Part shown: piece after piece, positions 34,384 through 42,680 of the stretch
Layout of the letters: each line of letters begins with the position of its first letter
Position numbering within the stretch: the stretch's first letter is position 1
NCBI RefSeq assembly: GCF_000160135.1
Contig: NZ_GG729934.1
Location: 438,499-502,498 of the forward strand
Source of the DNA: Oribacterium sp. oral taxon 078 str. F0262
GTDB taxonomy: Bacteria; Bacillota; Clostridia; Lachnospirales; Lachnospiraceae
Length of the DNA stretch: 64,000 nucleotides
Direction of reading: 5' to 3'
Program-made: the position numbers and the translations under genes
The notes under the pieces: model-generated
Database searches by the model: none
The model's input: only the letters and a program-made list of their open reading frames with translations
What the model was told of the DNA's origin: nothing

Positions 34384-35976
34384 TCAGTTCCTCGAAAATT
34401 CCGAAAGCTTCAGCGTCTTATTCCGGTCGAGCACCATTCCGATGGACCATTCATGGACGAAGAGGAGGAGCGGTCTGTCCCTCAGATCCTTCACCAGCTT
34501 CATATCCGAGGTTCCCTCGATATGCTCAATATCGAGCTCCGTCCGATTCTCGATCCAGCGGATATATTCATAGGGCAATGTTTCCAGACGCACATCCACA
34601 TTGTACTCATTTTTTAGGCGATAAGTCAATACTTCAAATTGCAGGACGCCGACGACACCGACGATGATCTCCTCCATGCCGGTATTGTATTCCTGAAAGA
34701 TCTGTATCGCCCCTTCCTGCGCGATCTGGGAGATCCCCTTCAAAAACTGCTTCCGCTTCATGGTATCGATCTGCCGGACTCTCGCGAAATGCTCCGGCGC
34801 GAATGTCGGAATCCCCTCGAAGCGGAATTTCTTTCCCGAGAGCTCCAGCGTATCCCCGATAGAAAAGATACCGGGATCGAAGATCCCGATGATGTCTCCG
34901 GCATAGGCCTTGTCCACGATCTTTCTTTCATCCGCCATCAGCTGTGTCGGCTGGGAGAGCTTCACCCTTCTCCCGCTCTGTACATGGTTTACCTCCATTC
35001 CCGCGTCGAACTCTCCGGAGCAGATCCTGAGGAAGGCCACCCTGTCCCTGTGCCTCGGGTCCATATTGGCCTGGATCTTAAAGACAAAGGCGGAGAAGCC
35101 CTCCTTCACCGGGTCAATGAGCCCCTGATCGGATTTTCTGGGGAGCGGGGCCTCCGTCATGGAGAGAAAATGGGAGAGAAAGGTCTCCACGCCGAAATTG
35201 GTCAGCGCGGAGCCGAAAAATACCGGCGTCAGATCTCCGCGGTCGATCCTCTCCCTGCTGAAATTATCGGAAGCTCCGTCCAAAAGCTCCCTGTCCTCCC
35301 GGAGCTTCTCATAATATTCCGCAGAAAGAAGCTCCGGGAGCTCCGGATCCTCCATGGAGAGCGTCCTGGTCTCCACCTCCCTGGAACCGCCCGCATTGGC
35401 GTGAAAAAGATCCACACAGTCCCTCTCCCTGTCGTAGACCCCACGGAAGGCGCGTCCGCAGCCGATCGGCCAGTTGATCGGGCAGGTGTGAATCCCGAGT
35501 ACATCTTCGATCTCATCCAGGAGCTCGTAGGGATCTCTCGCCTCCCGGTCAAACTTGTTGATAAAGGTAAAGATCGGGATATGCCGAAGGACACAGACCT
35601 TAAAAAGCTTTATGGTCTGCGGCTCCACTCCCTTTGCCCCGTCAATCACCATCACCGCACTGTCCGCCGCCATCAGTGTCCGGTAGGTGTCCTCCGAAAA
35701 GTCCTGATGCCCCGGCGTATCCAGGATATTGATGCATTTCCCGTCATAATTGAACTGGAGGGCGGAGGAGGTCACGGAGATCCCTCTCTCCTTCTCGATC
35801 TCCATCCAGTCGGAAACCGCGTGCTTTGTCGCCTTCCGTCCCTTGACGGTTCCGGCGAGCTGTATCGCTCCCCCATAGAGAAGGAACTTCTCCGTCAATG
35901 TCGTCTTCCCGGCATCCGGATGCGAAATAATCGCGAATGTCCTTCTCTTTTCAATCTCTTCCCGTAAACTGCCCAT
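34384..35976 (-). CDS. prfC: Peptide chain release factor 3
   Basis: 530-residue translational GTPase that removes RF1/RF2 from the ribosome after termination. G1 is SHPDAGKTTLTEKF, G3 is DTPGHQDFSEDTYR, G4 is NKFDREARDP, and GWEGISVTSSALQF-like switch I appears as ERGISVTSSALQF. The start at 35976 (MGSLREEIEKRR) replaces the longest frame at 36027, which begins in the ftsZ terminator. GGGAGG lies close to the ATG. Confidence 0.95.
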   Translation of the reverse strand: MGSLREEIEKRRTFAIISHPDAGKTTLTEKFLLYGGAIQLAGTVKGRKATKHAVSDWMEIEKERGISVTSSALQFNYDGKCINILDTPGHQDFSEDTYRTLMAADSAVMVIDGAKGVEPQTIKLFKVCVLRHIPIFTFINKFDREARDPYELLDEIEDVLGIHTCPINWPIGCGRAFRGVYDRERDCVDLFHANAGGSREVETRTLSMEDPELPELLSAEYYEKLREDRELLDGASDNFSRERIDRGDLTPVFFGSALTNFGVETFLSHFLSMTEAPLPRKSDQGLIDPVKEGFSAFVFKIQANMDPRHRDRVAFLRICSGEFDAGMEVNHVQSGRRVKLSQPTQLMADERKIVDKAYAGDIIGIFDPGIFSIGDTLELSGKKFRFEGIPTFAPEHFARVRQIDTMKRKQFLKGISQIAQEGAIQIFQEYNTGMEEIIVGVVGVLQFEVLTYRLKNEYNVDVRLETLPYEYIRWIENRTELDIEHIEGTSDMKLVKDLRDRPLLLFVHEWSIGMVLDRNKTLKLSEFSRN

Positions 35977-36004
35977 AGTCCTCCCGCTGTCAATGCCGTA
36001 CAAA

Positions 36005-36036
36005 GAAAGGACTATGCCGTTTGACATAGTCCCTTC
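36005..36036 (-). terminator. ftsZ terminator
   Basis: GAAGGGACTATG pairs with CATAGTCCTTTC (12 bp, one G:U) around an 8-nt loop and is followed by TTTG on the minus strand, between ftsZ and prfC. Confidence 0.75.
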
Positions 36037-36048
36037 TTCCCGGCAGCT

Positions 36049-37410
36049 TTACCTGCTGTTTCTGTTTCGCAGGAATTCCGGAATATTGATCGACATCTCC
36101 TTGTTGGACTGCTGTCTGCTCGCTCCGGTCTGTTCCTTTGGCATCTGTGTCGTCTGCTGGGCGGACTGAGAGGGAGGAGCCCCGATACGCGTGTTCACAT
36201 TCAGAGTCGGCGCCGATGTGGGATTGATCGGAACAGTGGGACGGCTCTGGAAGGCTCCACCATGTCCGAAAAGATTCGGGATGATCGGAGAGCCCTGGCT
36301 TACCGGCCTCTGCGCGGCCGGAGCCGGAGCAGGGGCGGGAGAGGGAGCCGCAGGAGCGGGGGCGGGAGAAGGAGCCGCAACCGGCTGCTGCTGCACCGGC
36401 GGAATCGGTTTAAATACCTTCTTCCCCATCACGGAGGCAGCGGATTTTGTCTTCTGCTCCATCTCCTGGATCCCGGTCGCAATCACCGTGATCGTCGCTT
36501 CGTCCTGGGCACTCTCGTCATACATCGCACCGAAGATGATATTCGCATTTTCCCCGGCGAGCTCCTCCACATAAGAAGCAGCCTCGTTCGCTTCCACCAG
36601 GCTGATATCTCCGGAGATATTGATAATCACATCCGAAGCGCCCTCGATCGTCGTCTCCAGAAGCGGGGAGGAGATCGCGGCCTTGACCGCCTCGATCGCC
36701 TTCTCGTCTCCCTTCGCCTTTCCGATTCCGACGTGCGCTATCCCCTTATCCTTCATAATAGAAGAGACATCGGCAAAGTCGAGATTGATGAGCCCCGGGA
36801 CATTGATGAGGTCCGTAATGCCCTGCACAGCCTGCTGCAGGACCTCGTCCGCCTTCTTCAGCGCATCCGGCATCGTGGTCCTTCTGTCTACGATCTCCAA
36901 AAGTCTGTCGTTCGGGATGACAATCAGGGTATCGACGGCCTCCTTGAGCGCATCGATCCCCTTCAGGGCATTATTCATCCTCTGCTTTGCCTCAAAGCGG
37001 AAGGGCTTTGTGACGACGCCGACCGTGAGAATTCCCATGTCCTTCGCGATCTTTGCGATAATAGGGGCCGCTCCGGTTCCCGTGCCGCCCCCCATGCCGC
37101 AGGTGACGAAAACCATATCCGCTCCCTGCAAGGCGGAGGTGATATCCTCGGAACTTTCCTCTGCGGCCTTCATGCCGATCTCCGGCTTTCCGCCGCAGCC
37201 AAGCCCCTTGGTGAGCTTCTCGCCGATCGTCATGGATGTGGAAGCCTTGCTGAACTGGAGGGCCTGCTTATCGGTGTTCACCCCGATAAAGTCCACTCCC
37301 ACAATTCCCTCATCCACCATTCGGTTCACTGCGTTATTGCCTGCGCCACCAACACCAACGACAATGATCTTCGCAGCTGCCTCTGACTCAGGAAGTTTAA
37401 TCTCCAGCAT
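36049..37410 (-). CDS. ftsZ: Cell division GTPase FtsZ
   Basis: 453-residue tubulin homologue that forms the division ring. The nucleotide motif [13 protein letters not shown] lies near residue 20, the tubulin signature [10 protein letters not shown] near 108, and the T7-loop region NLDFADV near 210. After the GTPase core (about residue 315) comes a Pro/Ala/Gln-rich linker with repeated PAPAP and PSPAP units. The conserved C-terminal peptide [10 protein letters not shown] follows, for anchoring partners. No ftsA or sepF is seen next to it. GAAGGAGG precedes the ATG. Confidence 0.97.
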   Translation of the reverse strand: MLEIKLPESEAAAKIIVVGVGGAGNNAVNRMVDEGIVGVDFIGVNTDKQALQFSKASTSMTIGEKLTKGLGCGGKPEIGMKAAEESSEDITSALQGADMVFVTCGMGGGTGTGAAPIIAKIAKDMGILTVGVVTKPFRFEAKQRMNNALKGIDALKEAVDTLIVIPNDRLLEIVDRRTTMPDALKKADEVLQQAVQGITDLINVPGLINLDFADVSSIMKDKGIAHVGIGKAKGDEKAIEAVKAAISSPLLETTIEGASDVIINISGDISLVEANEAASYVEELAGENANIIFGAMYDESAQDEATITVIATGIQEMEQKTKSAASVMGKKVFKPIPPVQQQPVAAPSPAPAPAAPSPAPAPAPAAQRPVSQGSPIIPNLFGHGGAFQSRPTVPINPTSAPTLNVNTRIGAPPSQSAQQTTQMPKEQTGASRQQSNKEMSINIPEFLRNRNSR

Positions 37411-37449
37411 ATCTTCCTCCTTCGCTGATAAAACGTTCCTTTCCGGAAT

Positions 37450-37478
37450 AATATACTAAGATTTCCGATAAATAGCAA
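37450..37478 (-). promoter_or_regulatory. ftsZ promoter overlapping the ftsQ terminator
   Basis: Minus-strand TTGCTA (37478-37473) and TATATT (37455-37450) are 17 bp apart. The first bases of the -35 are the last bases of the terminator stem. This would give ftsZ its own transcript besides any read-through. Confidence 0.6.
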
Positions 37479-37500
37479 GCCCCGGGATTGATCGGGGCTT
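37477..37500. terminator. Terminator after ftsQ
   Basis: AAGCCCCG and CGGGGCTT form an 8-bp stem with an 8-nt loop directly after the ftsQ stop codon. On the plus strand it is followed by TTTTCT. Confidence 0.7.
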
Positions 37501-37502
37501 TT

Positions 37503-39047
37503 CTACTTGCTCTCTGTAAAGATAAAACTGTCCCTTCCTCCCCGGTCCAGATAGGTGGAGAGGTCGAGTTCTCCCCTCCTTCCGGAGAGCTTCGGGAGGA
37601 TCTCCCTGAGGCAGGAAATCTTCTCCTCCATGTCCTGATCCGCCCCGAGCTTCACCCTGATGTCTCCGAGATTCAAGATCGCATTTAAGGAGTCATCATA
37701 GCGGATGCTCTCGCAGGAAATCTGTAATTCCGACAGGGCATTGGTCAGATTCATGATATCGTGAAAGACCCTGTCATTTTTTACGGAAATCCTTTTATGG
37801 AGAGAAATCGATCCGAAGTCGAGGCCTTCTATCCTCGGCACGCCCTCAAGAGGCTCCTGCGTGGATTCCACTACCATTCCATCCCGGTCAAAGTAAAACC
37901 TGCTGGACATAAAGCCCACATAGGCGACGACATTCTTTTCCCGGACTCTGACCTTCAGCTTAAGAGGCCCCTTCCAGTGAAGCTCATAGCTTTCAATGAA
38001 GGGATACTCCGCGTGCTCCCTCGTGTGTTCCTTCAGAAACTGATAAAAGGAATCCGTATCCCAGCTGCCCGGAAAGAGCATGGCCCGGATCTCCTCCTCG
38101 GAATAGCGCCGGTTTCCCGTGATTTCGATGCTCTGAAACCTCGCTGTCACAAGCACCAAAAGGATGCCCAGGATCAAAAGCAGGATCTCCATCCGGCGGA
38201 TCCGGATCCCCTGCTTCCTCCTCTCCTCTCTCTCCTGGGGGCTTAGTTCCCCGGCCGGGGAAAAGCGAAGCAAAACGGGAAGTCTCCACCGCGATGCGCG
38301 TTCTGCCTTCTCCAAAGGGGCAGCTTCCGTCGGCTCCTCCGTCCTTCTCCTTCTGCTCCTCCCCCGGGCTATCCCCTCCCTCTCCTCCGAAAAAGCGTCC
38401 TCCTTCGCCCCGGGATCGATCGCTTTTCCCTCTTCCTCCGCCGCTTCTTCGCTTTCTATTGCATTCCCTTCCGCTTCTTCTCCCGCCATAGACAGGGAAG
38501 GCTCTCTCTCCTTCTTTCTCCTCGAGAGAAGCTCCTCTACCGCCTTTTGAAGCGCTGCGTCGGAACGGCTCTCCTCCGGCTTCTCCGCCTCCTTTAATCG
38601 CTTCCTCGCACTCGCAAGCTGGCGCATCCTGGCTTCCCCCTCCAGGAACTGGCGGTTTCTCTCCGAGCGAAGCGAAAGGGACGCTCCCTTCTCCGCATCC
38701 TCCTCCGGGGACATAAATCCCCTTCCATAAAGCGGCACGATCTTCCTTCCGCTCTGCCCATGGAGCCTCCGCTTCCTCATCTCCTCCGTTTCCAGATCAG
38801 AAAGCGCGGCGGCCCTTCGGAGCTCTCTCCGGATTCCGCCTCCGCCTGTCCTCTTCTCATCTGCTCCTTCCCGCTTCCCCTCCGCCTTTTCCCGATGCGG
38901 AAAAACGGGCGCGATCTCCGGAAGCCCGGCACTCTCGTCCCGCAGCAGCTCCCCGCCCTTCTTCTCCTCCGGAGCATTCTGCTCCCTCCGATTCCGCCCG
39001 GAGCTAAGGCCGCGGGGCCTTCTGATTTTCCCCGTGGGCCCGTTCAT
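37503..39047 (-). CDS. ftsQ: Cell division protein FtsQ/DivIB with a very long cytoplasmic N-terminus
   Basis: 514 residues. The N-terminal 285 residues are hydrophilic and strongly charged (Arg/Glu-rich, several SRRRR-like runs). A single transmembrane helix (EILLLILGILLVLVTARF) follows at about 288-305. The POTRA segment begins FQSIEITGNRRYSEEEIR, then the FtsQ beta domain. Typical DivIB proteins have 260-300 residues in total with a much shorter cytoplasmic part. It stabilises the FtsL-FtsB-type complex in the divisome. Its ATGA start overlaps the ftsW stop. Confidence 0.9.
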   Translation of the reverse strand: MNGPTGKIRRPRGLSSGRNRREQNAPEEKKGGELLRDESAGLPEIAPVFPHREKAEGKREGADEKRTGGGGIRRELRRAAALSDLETEEMRKRRLHGQSGRKIVPLYGRGFMSPEEDAEKGASLSLRSERNRQFLEGEARMRQLASARKRLKEAEKPEESRSDAALQKAVEELLSRRKKEREPSLSMAGEEAEGNAIESEEAAEEEGKAIDPGAKEDAFSEEREGIARGRSRRRRTEEPTEAAPLEKAERASRWRLPVLLRFSPAGELSPQEREERRKQGIRIRRMEILLLILGILLVLVTARFQSIEITGNRRYSEEEIRAMLFPGSWDTDSFYQFLKEHTREHAEYPFIESYELHWKGPLKLKVRVREKNVVAYVGFMSSRFYFDRDGMVVESTQEPLEGVPRIEGLDFGSISLHKRISVKNDRVFHDIMNLTNALSELQISCESIRYDDSLNAILNLGDIRVKLGADQDMEEKISCLREILPKLSGRRGELDLSTYLDRGGRDSFIFTESK

Positions 39048-40186
39048 CGAAGCTCCAGCTTCGTCTGCTTCGAGACCGAGAGACAGATCCCTATCTCCAG
39101 AAGAAGCAAAACGAGTGCTGTCCCCCCATAGCTCACAAAGGGCAGCGTGACCCCTGTATTGGGGATCTGATTGCAGGCCACCGCGATGTTGAGGACCGCC
39201 TGCAGACCGATGTGCGACATCACACCGATCACGAGAAAGGAGCCGAAGAGATCCGGGGCATTCCTTGCGATGTCATAGAGGCGGTAGAGGATAAAGAGGT
39301 AGATGAGGATCAGGGAAACCGCACCGAAAAGGCCGAGCTCCTCGCAGAGTATCGTGAAGATCATGTCGTTCTGCGCCTCCGGCATCATGAACTTCTGAAG
39401 GGATTCCCCGAGCCCTCTCCCAAAGATCCCCCCGGAGCCGATCGCATAGAGCCCCTGCACGGTCTGATAGGTTTTACTCACGTATCTCGGGTCAAGGGGG
39501 CGCTTCCAGGCATAGATTCTCATCAGCTGATATCCATGCATGATATGGCACTTCTCCATCAGCACCGCAAAGGGATAGGCCGCGAGATAGAGAAGAAGGA
39601 GCAGCAGAAAGAGATAGAAGAAGGGCTTATACTCTTTTCTTGCTACAAAGAGCATCAGAGAAAAGATCCCAAGGATAATGATCCCCGTGGAGAGATTGGA
39701 AAACGCAATGAAAATCGCGGGGAAAAAGGCCAGCAAAAGCGGCTGGCGGAGACTCTTCTTACTGTTGACCTGACTTCCCAGACGGGAGAATTCTCTCGCC
39801 TCCATGATAATGAGAGTAAACTTCACAAGCTCAGAGGGCTGAAAGCGCACACCGAAAATCGTGAACCAGCGGGTGGAGCCATGAGAGGCCGCGCCATATG
39901 CCGCGGTTAAAAGAACCAGGCCGCAGGCCGCGGCAAAGCCGGGGAGAGCCAGAACGCGGAGAAAACGATAATCCAATAGATGGGAGAGCCCAAACATGAG
40001 GACGAGTCCGCCGACGGCAAAAAATCCCTGCTTTCGCAGATAGGACATGGCGCTCTCCTCCATGTCTCCTCTTCCGGAGGACGCGGAATAAAGGATGAGC
40101 AGGCCGAAGCCCAGGATAAAGAGCACCGCAAAAAGCAGGCTGTAATCGTAAAAGCTCACTATTTTCTTCGTCCTCGTCAATCCCAT
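39044..40186 (-). CDS. ftsW: FtsW-type SEDS peptidoglycan polymerase
   Basis: 380 residues with about ten transmembrane segments. SEDS signatures include GSTRWFTIFGVRFQPSELVK, QGLYAIGSGGIFGRGLGES, NDMIFTILCEELG and the C-terminal LPFVSYGGTALV. The position between murD and ftsQ supports FtsW rather than RodA. A GGGGAG touches the ATG at 40186, so the real start may be the TTG at 40180, which has better spacing. Confidence 0.94.
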   Translation of the reverse strand: MGLTRTKKIVSFYDYSLLFAVLFILGFGLLILYSASSGRGDMEESAMSYLRKQGFFAVGGLVLMFGLSHLLDYRFLRVLALPGFAAACGLVLLTAAYGAASHGSTRWFTIFGVRFQPSELVKFTLIIMEAREFSRLGSQVNSKKSLRQPLLLAFFPAIFIAFSNLSTGIIILGIFSLMLFVARKEYKPFFYLFLLLLLLYLAAYPFAVLMEKCHIMHGYQLMRIYAWKRPLDPRYVSKTYQTVQGLYAIGSGGIFGRGLGESLQKFMMPEAQNDMIFTILCEELGLFGAVSLILIYLFILYRLYDIARNAPDLFGSFLVIGVMSHIGLQAVLNIAVACNQIPNTGVTLPFVSYGGTALVLLLLEIGICLSVSKQTKLELR

Positions 40187-40196
40187 CTCCCCAAAG

Positions 40197-41555
40197 CTAC
40201 AGATTCTTCACACAGTCCTTGAAGATCTGTCCCCTTTCCTCATAGTCCTTGAACATTCCCCAGCTCGCGCAGGCGGGGCTCAGAAGCACGAAGTCCCCGC
40301 TGTCCGCATAGGCCGCGCAGTCCCTGACCGCCTCGTCCATATCCTCTGCGAACATGATATTCTTAAAGCCGTATTTCTTCGCACAGTTTGCGATCTGGCT
40401 CCTGGTCTGTCCGATCAGCACAAGATACTTCACCCTGCCCTTGAATTCCTTCACCCAGTCATCAAAGTCCACATGCTTGTCATAGCCGCCGCCGATCAGG
40501 ATCACCGGCCCCGGCATCGCTCGGAGCGCCTGAATCGCGGCATCCACATTGGTCCCCTTGGAATCATTATAATAGCTGACGCCGCTCCTCTTCCGCACGA
40601 ACTCGATCCTGTGCTCGACCGGCCGGAAACTTTTGCACACCGAAATGATCTTTCTCATCGGAACTCCCATCCTGTAAGAAACCGCCATGGCGCACATGAC
40701 ATTCTCATAATTATGCTTCCCGAGAAGCTTGAGCTCCCGCACCTTGAGAAGCTCCTCCGCCTCCTTCCCCGCCTCCCGGAAGAAAAGCGCATCCTTCCTC
40801 AGGAAAAATCCCTCCTTGAGCTCCCGCTCACTGGAGAACCAGAGCACCTTCGGCTTAAGCTCCTTCCCTTTCCCGAAGCTCCGAAGCTCCGGATCCTCAT
40901 GGTTCAAAACCACGCAGTCCTCTTCCGTCTGGTTCATCGCGATGGATTCCTTGATGCGGATATAATTTTTCATACTCTTATGGCGGTCCAGATGATCCGG
41001 CGTGATATTCGTAATCGCACTGACATCCGGCCGGAAATCCATGATGGTCTCCAGCTGAAAGGAGCTGACCTCGATCACGGTGGCGGAGCTGTCCTCCGTC
41101 TCCAGTGCTTCCGCGGTAAAGGGATTTCCGATATTTCCCACCACATGGGTATCACTGAAATGGGAGCGAAGAATCTCTCCCACCAGGGAGACCGTCGTCG
41201 TCTTCCCATTGGTCCCGGTGATCGCGGCGAGCTTCCCCCGGCTGGACTGATAGGCGAGCTCAAGCTCTCCCCAGATCGGAATTTTCGCGCCGCGGATCCT
41301 TTTTACCAGCGGAAGATCCAGCGGAATCCCCGGGCTTATGACCGCAAGATCCACATTGACGAGATCCGTCGGCGAGAGCTTTCCCTTCAAAATGCGGATC
41401 TTGTCCTTTTTTTCAAAATTTTTGAGGAGCTCAGCCACATTGAGCTTCTCATTGGAATCAAAGAGGACGACCTGTCCTCCGAGCCCCAATATCTGTTTTG
41501 CGGCGGCGATTCCGCTCCGCCCCGCACCGAGCACCAGCACCTTCTCCCTGTCCAT
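40197..41555 (-). CDS. murD: UDP-N-acetylmuramoyl-L-alanine:D-glutamate ligase
   Basis: 452-residue cytoplasmic Mur ligase adding D-Glu to UDP-MurNAc-Ala. The N-terminal nucleotide fold starts VLVLGAGRSGIAAAKQI. The ATP loop is ITGTNGKTTTVSLVGE, NITPDHLDRHKSM follows, and the C-terminal domain has YYNDSKGTNVDA and GGYDKHVDFDD. GAGAGGAAG precedes the ATG. It lies between mraY and ftsW; murE, murF and murG are not in this cluster. Confidence 0.97.
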   Translation of the reverse strand: MDREKVLVLGAGRSGIAAAKQILGLGGQVVLFDSNEKLNVAELLKNFEKKDKIRILKGKLSPTDLVNVDLAVISPGIPLDLPLVKRIRGAKIPIWGELELAYQSSRGKLAAITGTNGKTTTVSLVGEILRSHFSDTHVVGNIGNPFTAEALETEDSSATVIEVSSFQLETIMDFRPDVSAITNITPDHLDRHKSMKNYIRIKESIAMNQTEEDCVVLNHEDPELRSFGKGKELKPKVLWFSSERELKEGFFLRKDALFFREAGKEAEELLKVRELKLLGKHNYENVMCAMAVSYRMGVPMRKIISVCKSFRPVEHRIEFVRKRSGVSYYNDSKGTNVDAAIQALRAMPGPVILIGGGYDKHVDFDDWVKEFKGRVKYLVLIGQTRSQIANCAKKYGFKNIMFAEDMDEAVRDCAAYADSGDFVLLSPACASWGMFKDYEERGQIFKDCVKNL

Positions 41556-41622
41556 GGTCTTCCTCTCTTCTATCCTCTTTTCCTGGTTCTTCCGCCCCTC
41601 TGTATTTCCTCTTCTCTGATGA

Positions 41623-42585
41623 TCACAGGATCAAAAGAGTAAAGGAAAGCAGTGAGAGCAGCAGACTGATAATGGTAAACACTGTCACCACGCGGGTCTC
41701 CGACCACCCCAGAAGTTCAAAATGGTGATGGATCGGCGCCATGCGGAAAATCCGCCTGCCGTGGCTTAGCTTAAAATAGGAAACCTGAATGATGACAGAT
41801 AATACCTCCAAAAGATAGATAAAAGCGAAAAGAGGGATATAAAGAGGAATCCCAAGCTCAATGGCAAGTGCGGAGACGAAACCGCCCAGCGCGAGAGAGC
41901 CGGTATCTCCCATAAATACCCTGGCCGGATAAGCATTGAAGCAGAGAAAACCGAGAAGAGCGCCGAGCATGGCACCGCACAGCGGCACAAGCTCTCTCTC
42001 CCCGATAAAAATGGCATAAATCCCCAAAAAGAGCGAGATCACCGCTGTGACGGAGGAGCAGAGCCCATCGAGGCCGTCCGTAAAGTTCGCACCGTTGTCC
42101 GTAGCCGTCACGATGAAAAGAAGCGCCGGGATATAGAAGGGGCCGAGCTTCAGCATAGAGCGGGTAAAGGGGATGCGAAGGGCGCTCTCATGATCCGGCA
42201 AAAGGCAGATCCAGAGGGAAAAAAGAAGCGTGATCAGAAGCTGCAGGAAAAACTTCTGCTTCGGATTCAAGCCCTCCGAATGATGCTTTAAGACCTTGAT
42301 GGAATCATCCAGGAAGCCGACTGCCGCAAAGCCGAGCGTGAGGAAAAGCGCCGGCCGGATCTTCGGAAAGCGAAGCGCATAGAAGACAGAGGGCACGAGA
42401 AGCGAAAGGAGGAAGATGATCCCGCCCATAGTGGGAGTTCCCTTTTTCTTAAGATGTGTCTCAGGCCCGTCCTCCCTCACCTCCTGCCCGAACTTGAGCT
42501 TATGAAGCTCCGGTATCAGGGGAATCGCGAGTAAAACGGCGAGGACAAAGGACAGGACTGTGGATAAGGTGAAATCGAGGTACAT
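41623..42585 (-). CDS. mraY: Phospho-N-acetylmuramoyl-pentapeptide transferase
   Basis: 320-residue integral membrane enzyme making lipid I from UDP-MurNAc-pentapeptide and undecaprenyl phosphate. Motifs: KKKGTPTMGGIIFLL, the acidic site FLDDSIKV, NFTDGLDGLCS, and PIHHHFELLGWSETRVV. The start at 42585 (MYLDFTLS) matches the family; in-frame ATGs at 42597 and 42684 are possible but add unrelated residues. GGAG lies 6 nt upstream. Confidence 0.95.
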   Translation of the reverse strand: MYLDFTLSTVLSFVLAVLLAIPLIPELHKLKFGQEVREDGPETHLKKKGTPTMGGIIFLLSLLVPSVFYALRFPKIRPALFLTLGFAAVGFLDDSIKVLKHHSEGLNPKQKFFLQLLITLLFSLWICLLPDHESALRIPFTRSMLKLGPFYIPALLFIVTATDNGANFTDGLDGLCSSVTAVISLFLGIYAIFIGERELVPLCGAMLGALLGFLCFNAYPARVFMGDTGSLALGGFVSALAIELGIPLYIPLFAFIYLLEVLSVIIQVSYFKLSHGRRIFRMAPIHHHFELLGWSETRVVTVFTIISLLLSLLSFTLLIL

Positions 42586-42680
42586 GCTTCTCTCCATGAA
42601 TTGCTCCGCTGCAAGGCGGCTGATCGGTGTTTTTCTTTCGAATCGGATCGATCTTCTGCTTCTGATCCGTTTCTGCGTCT

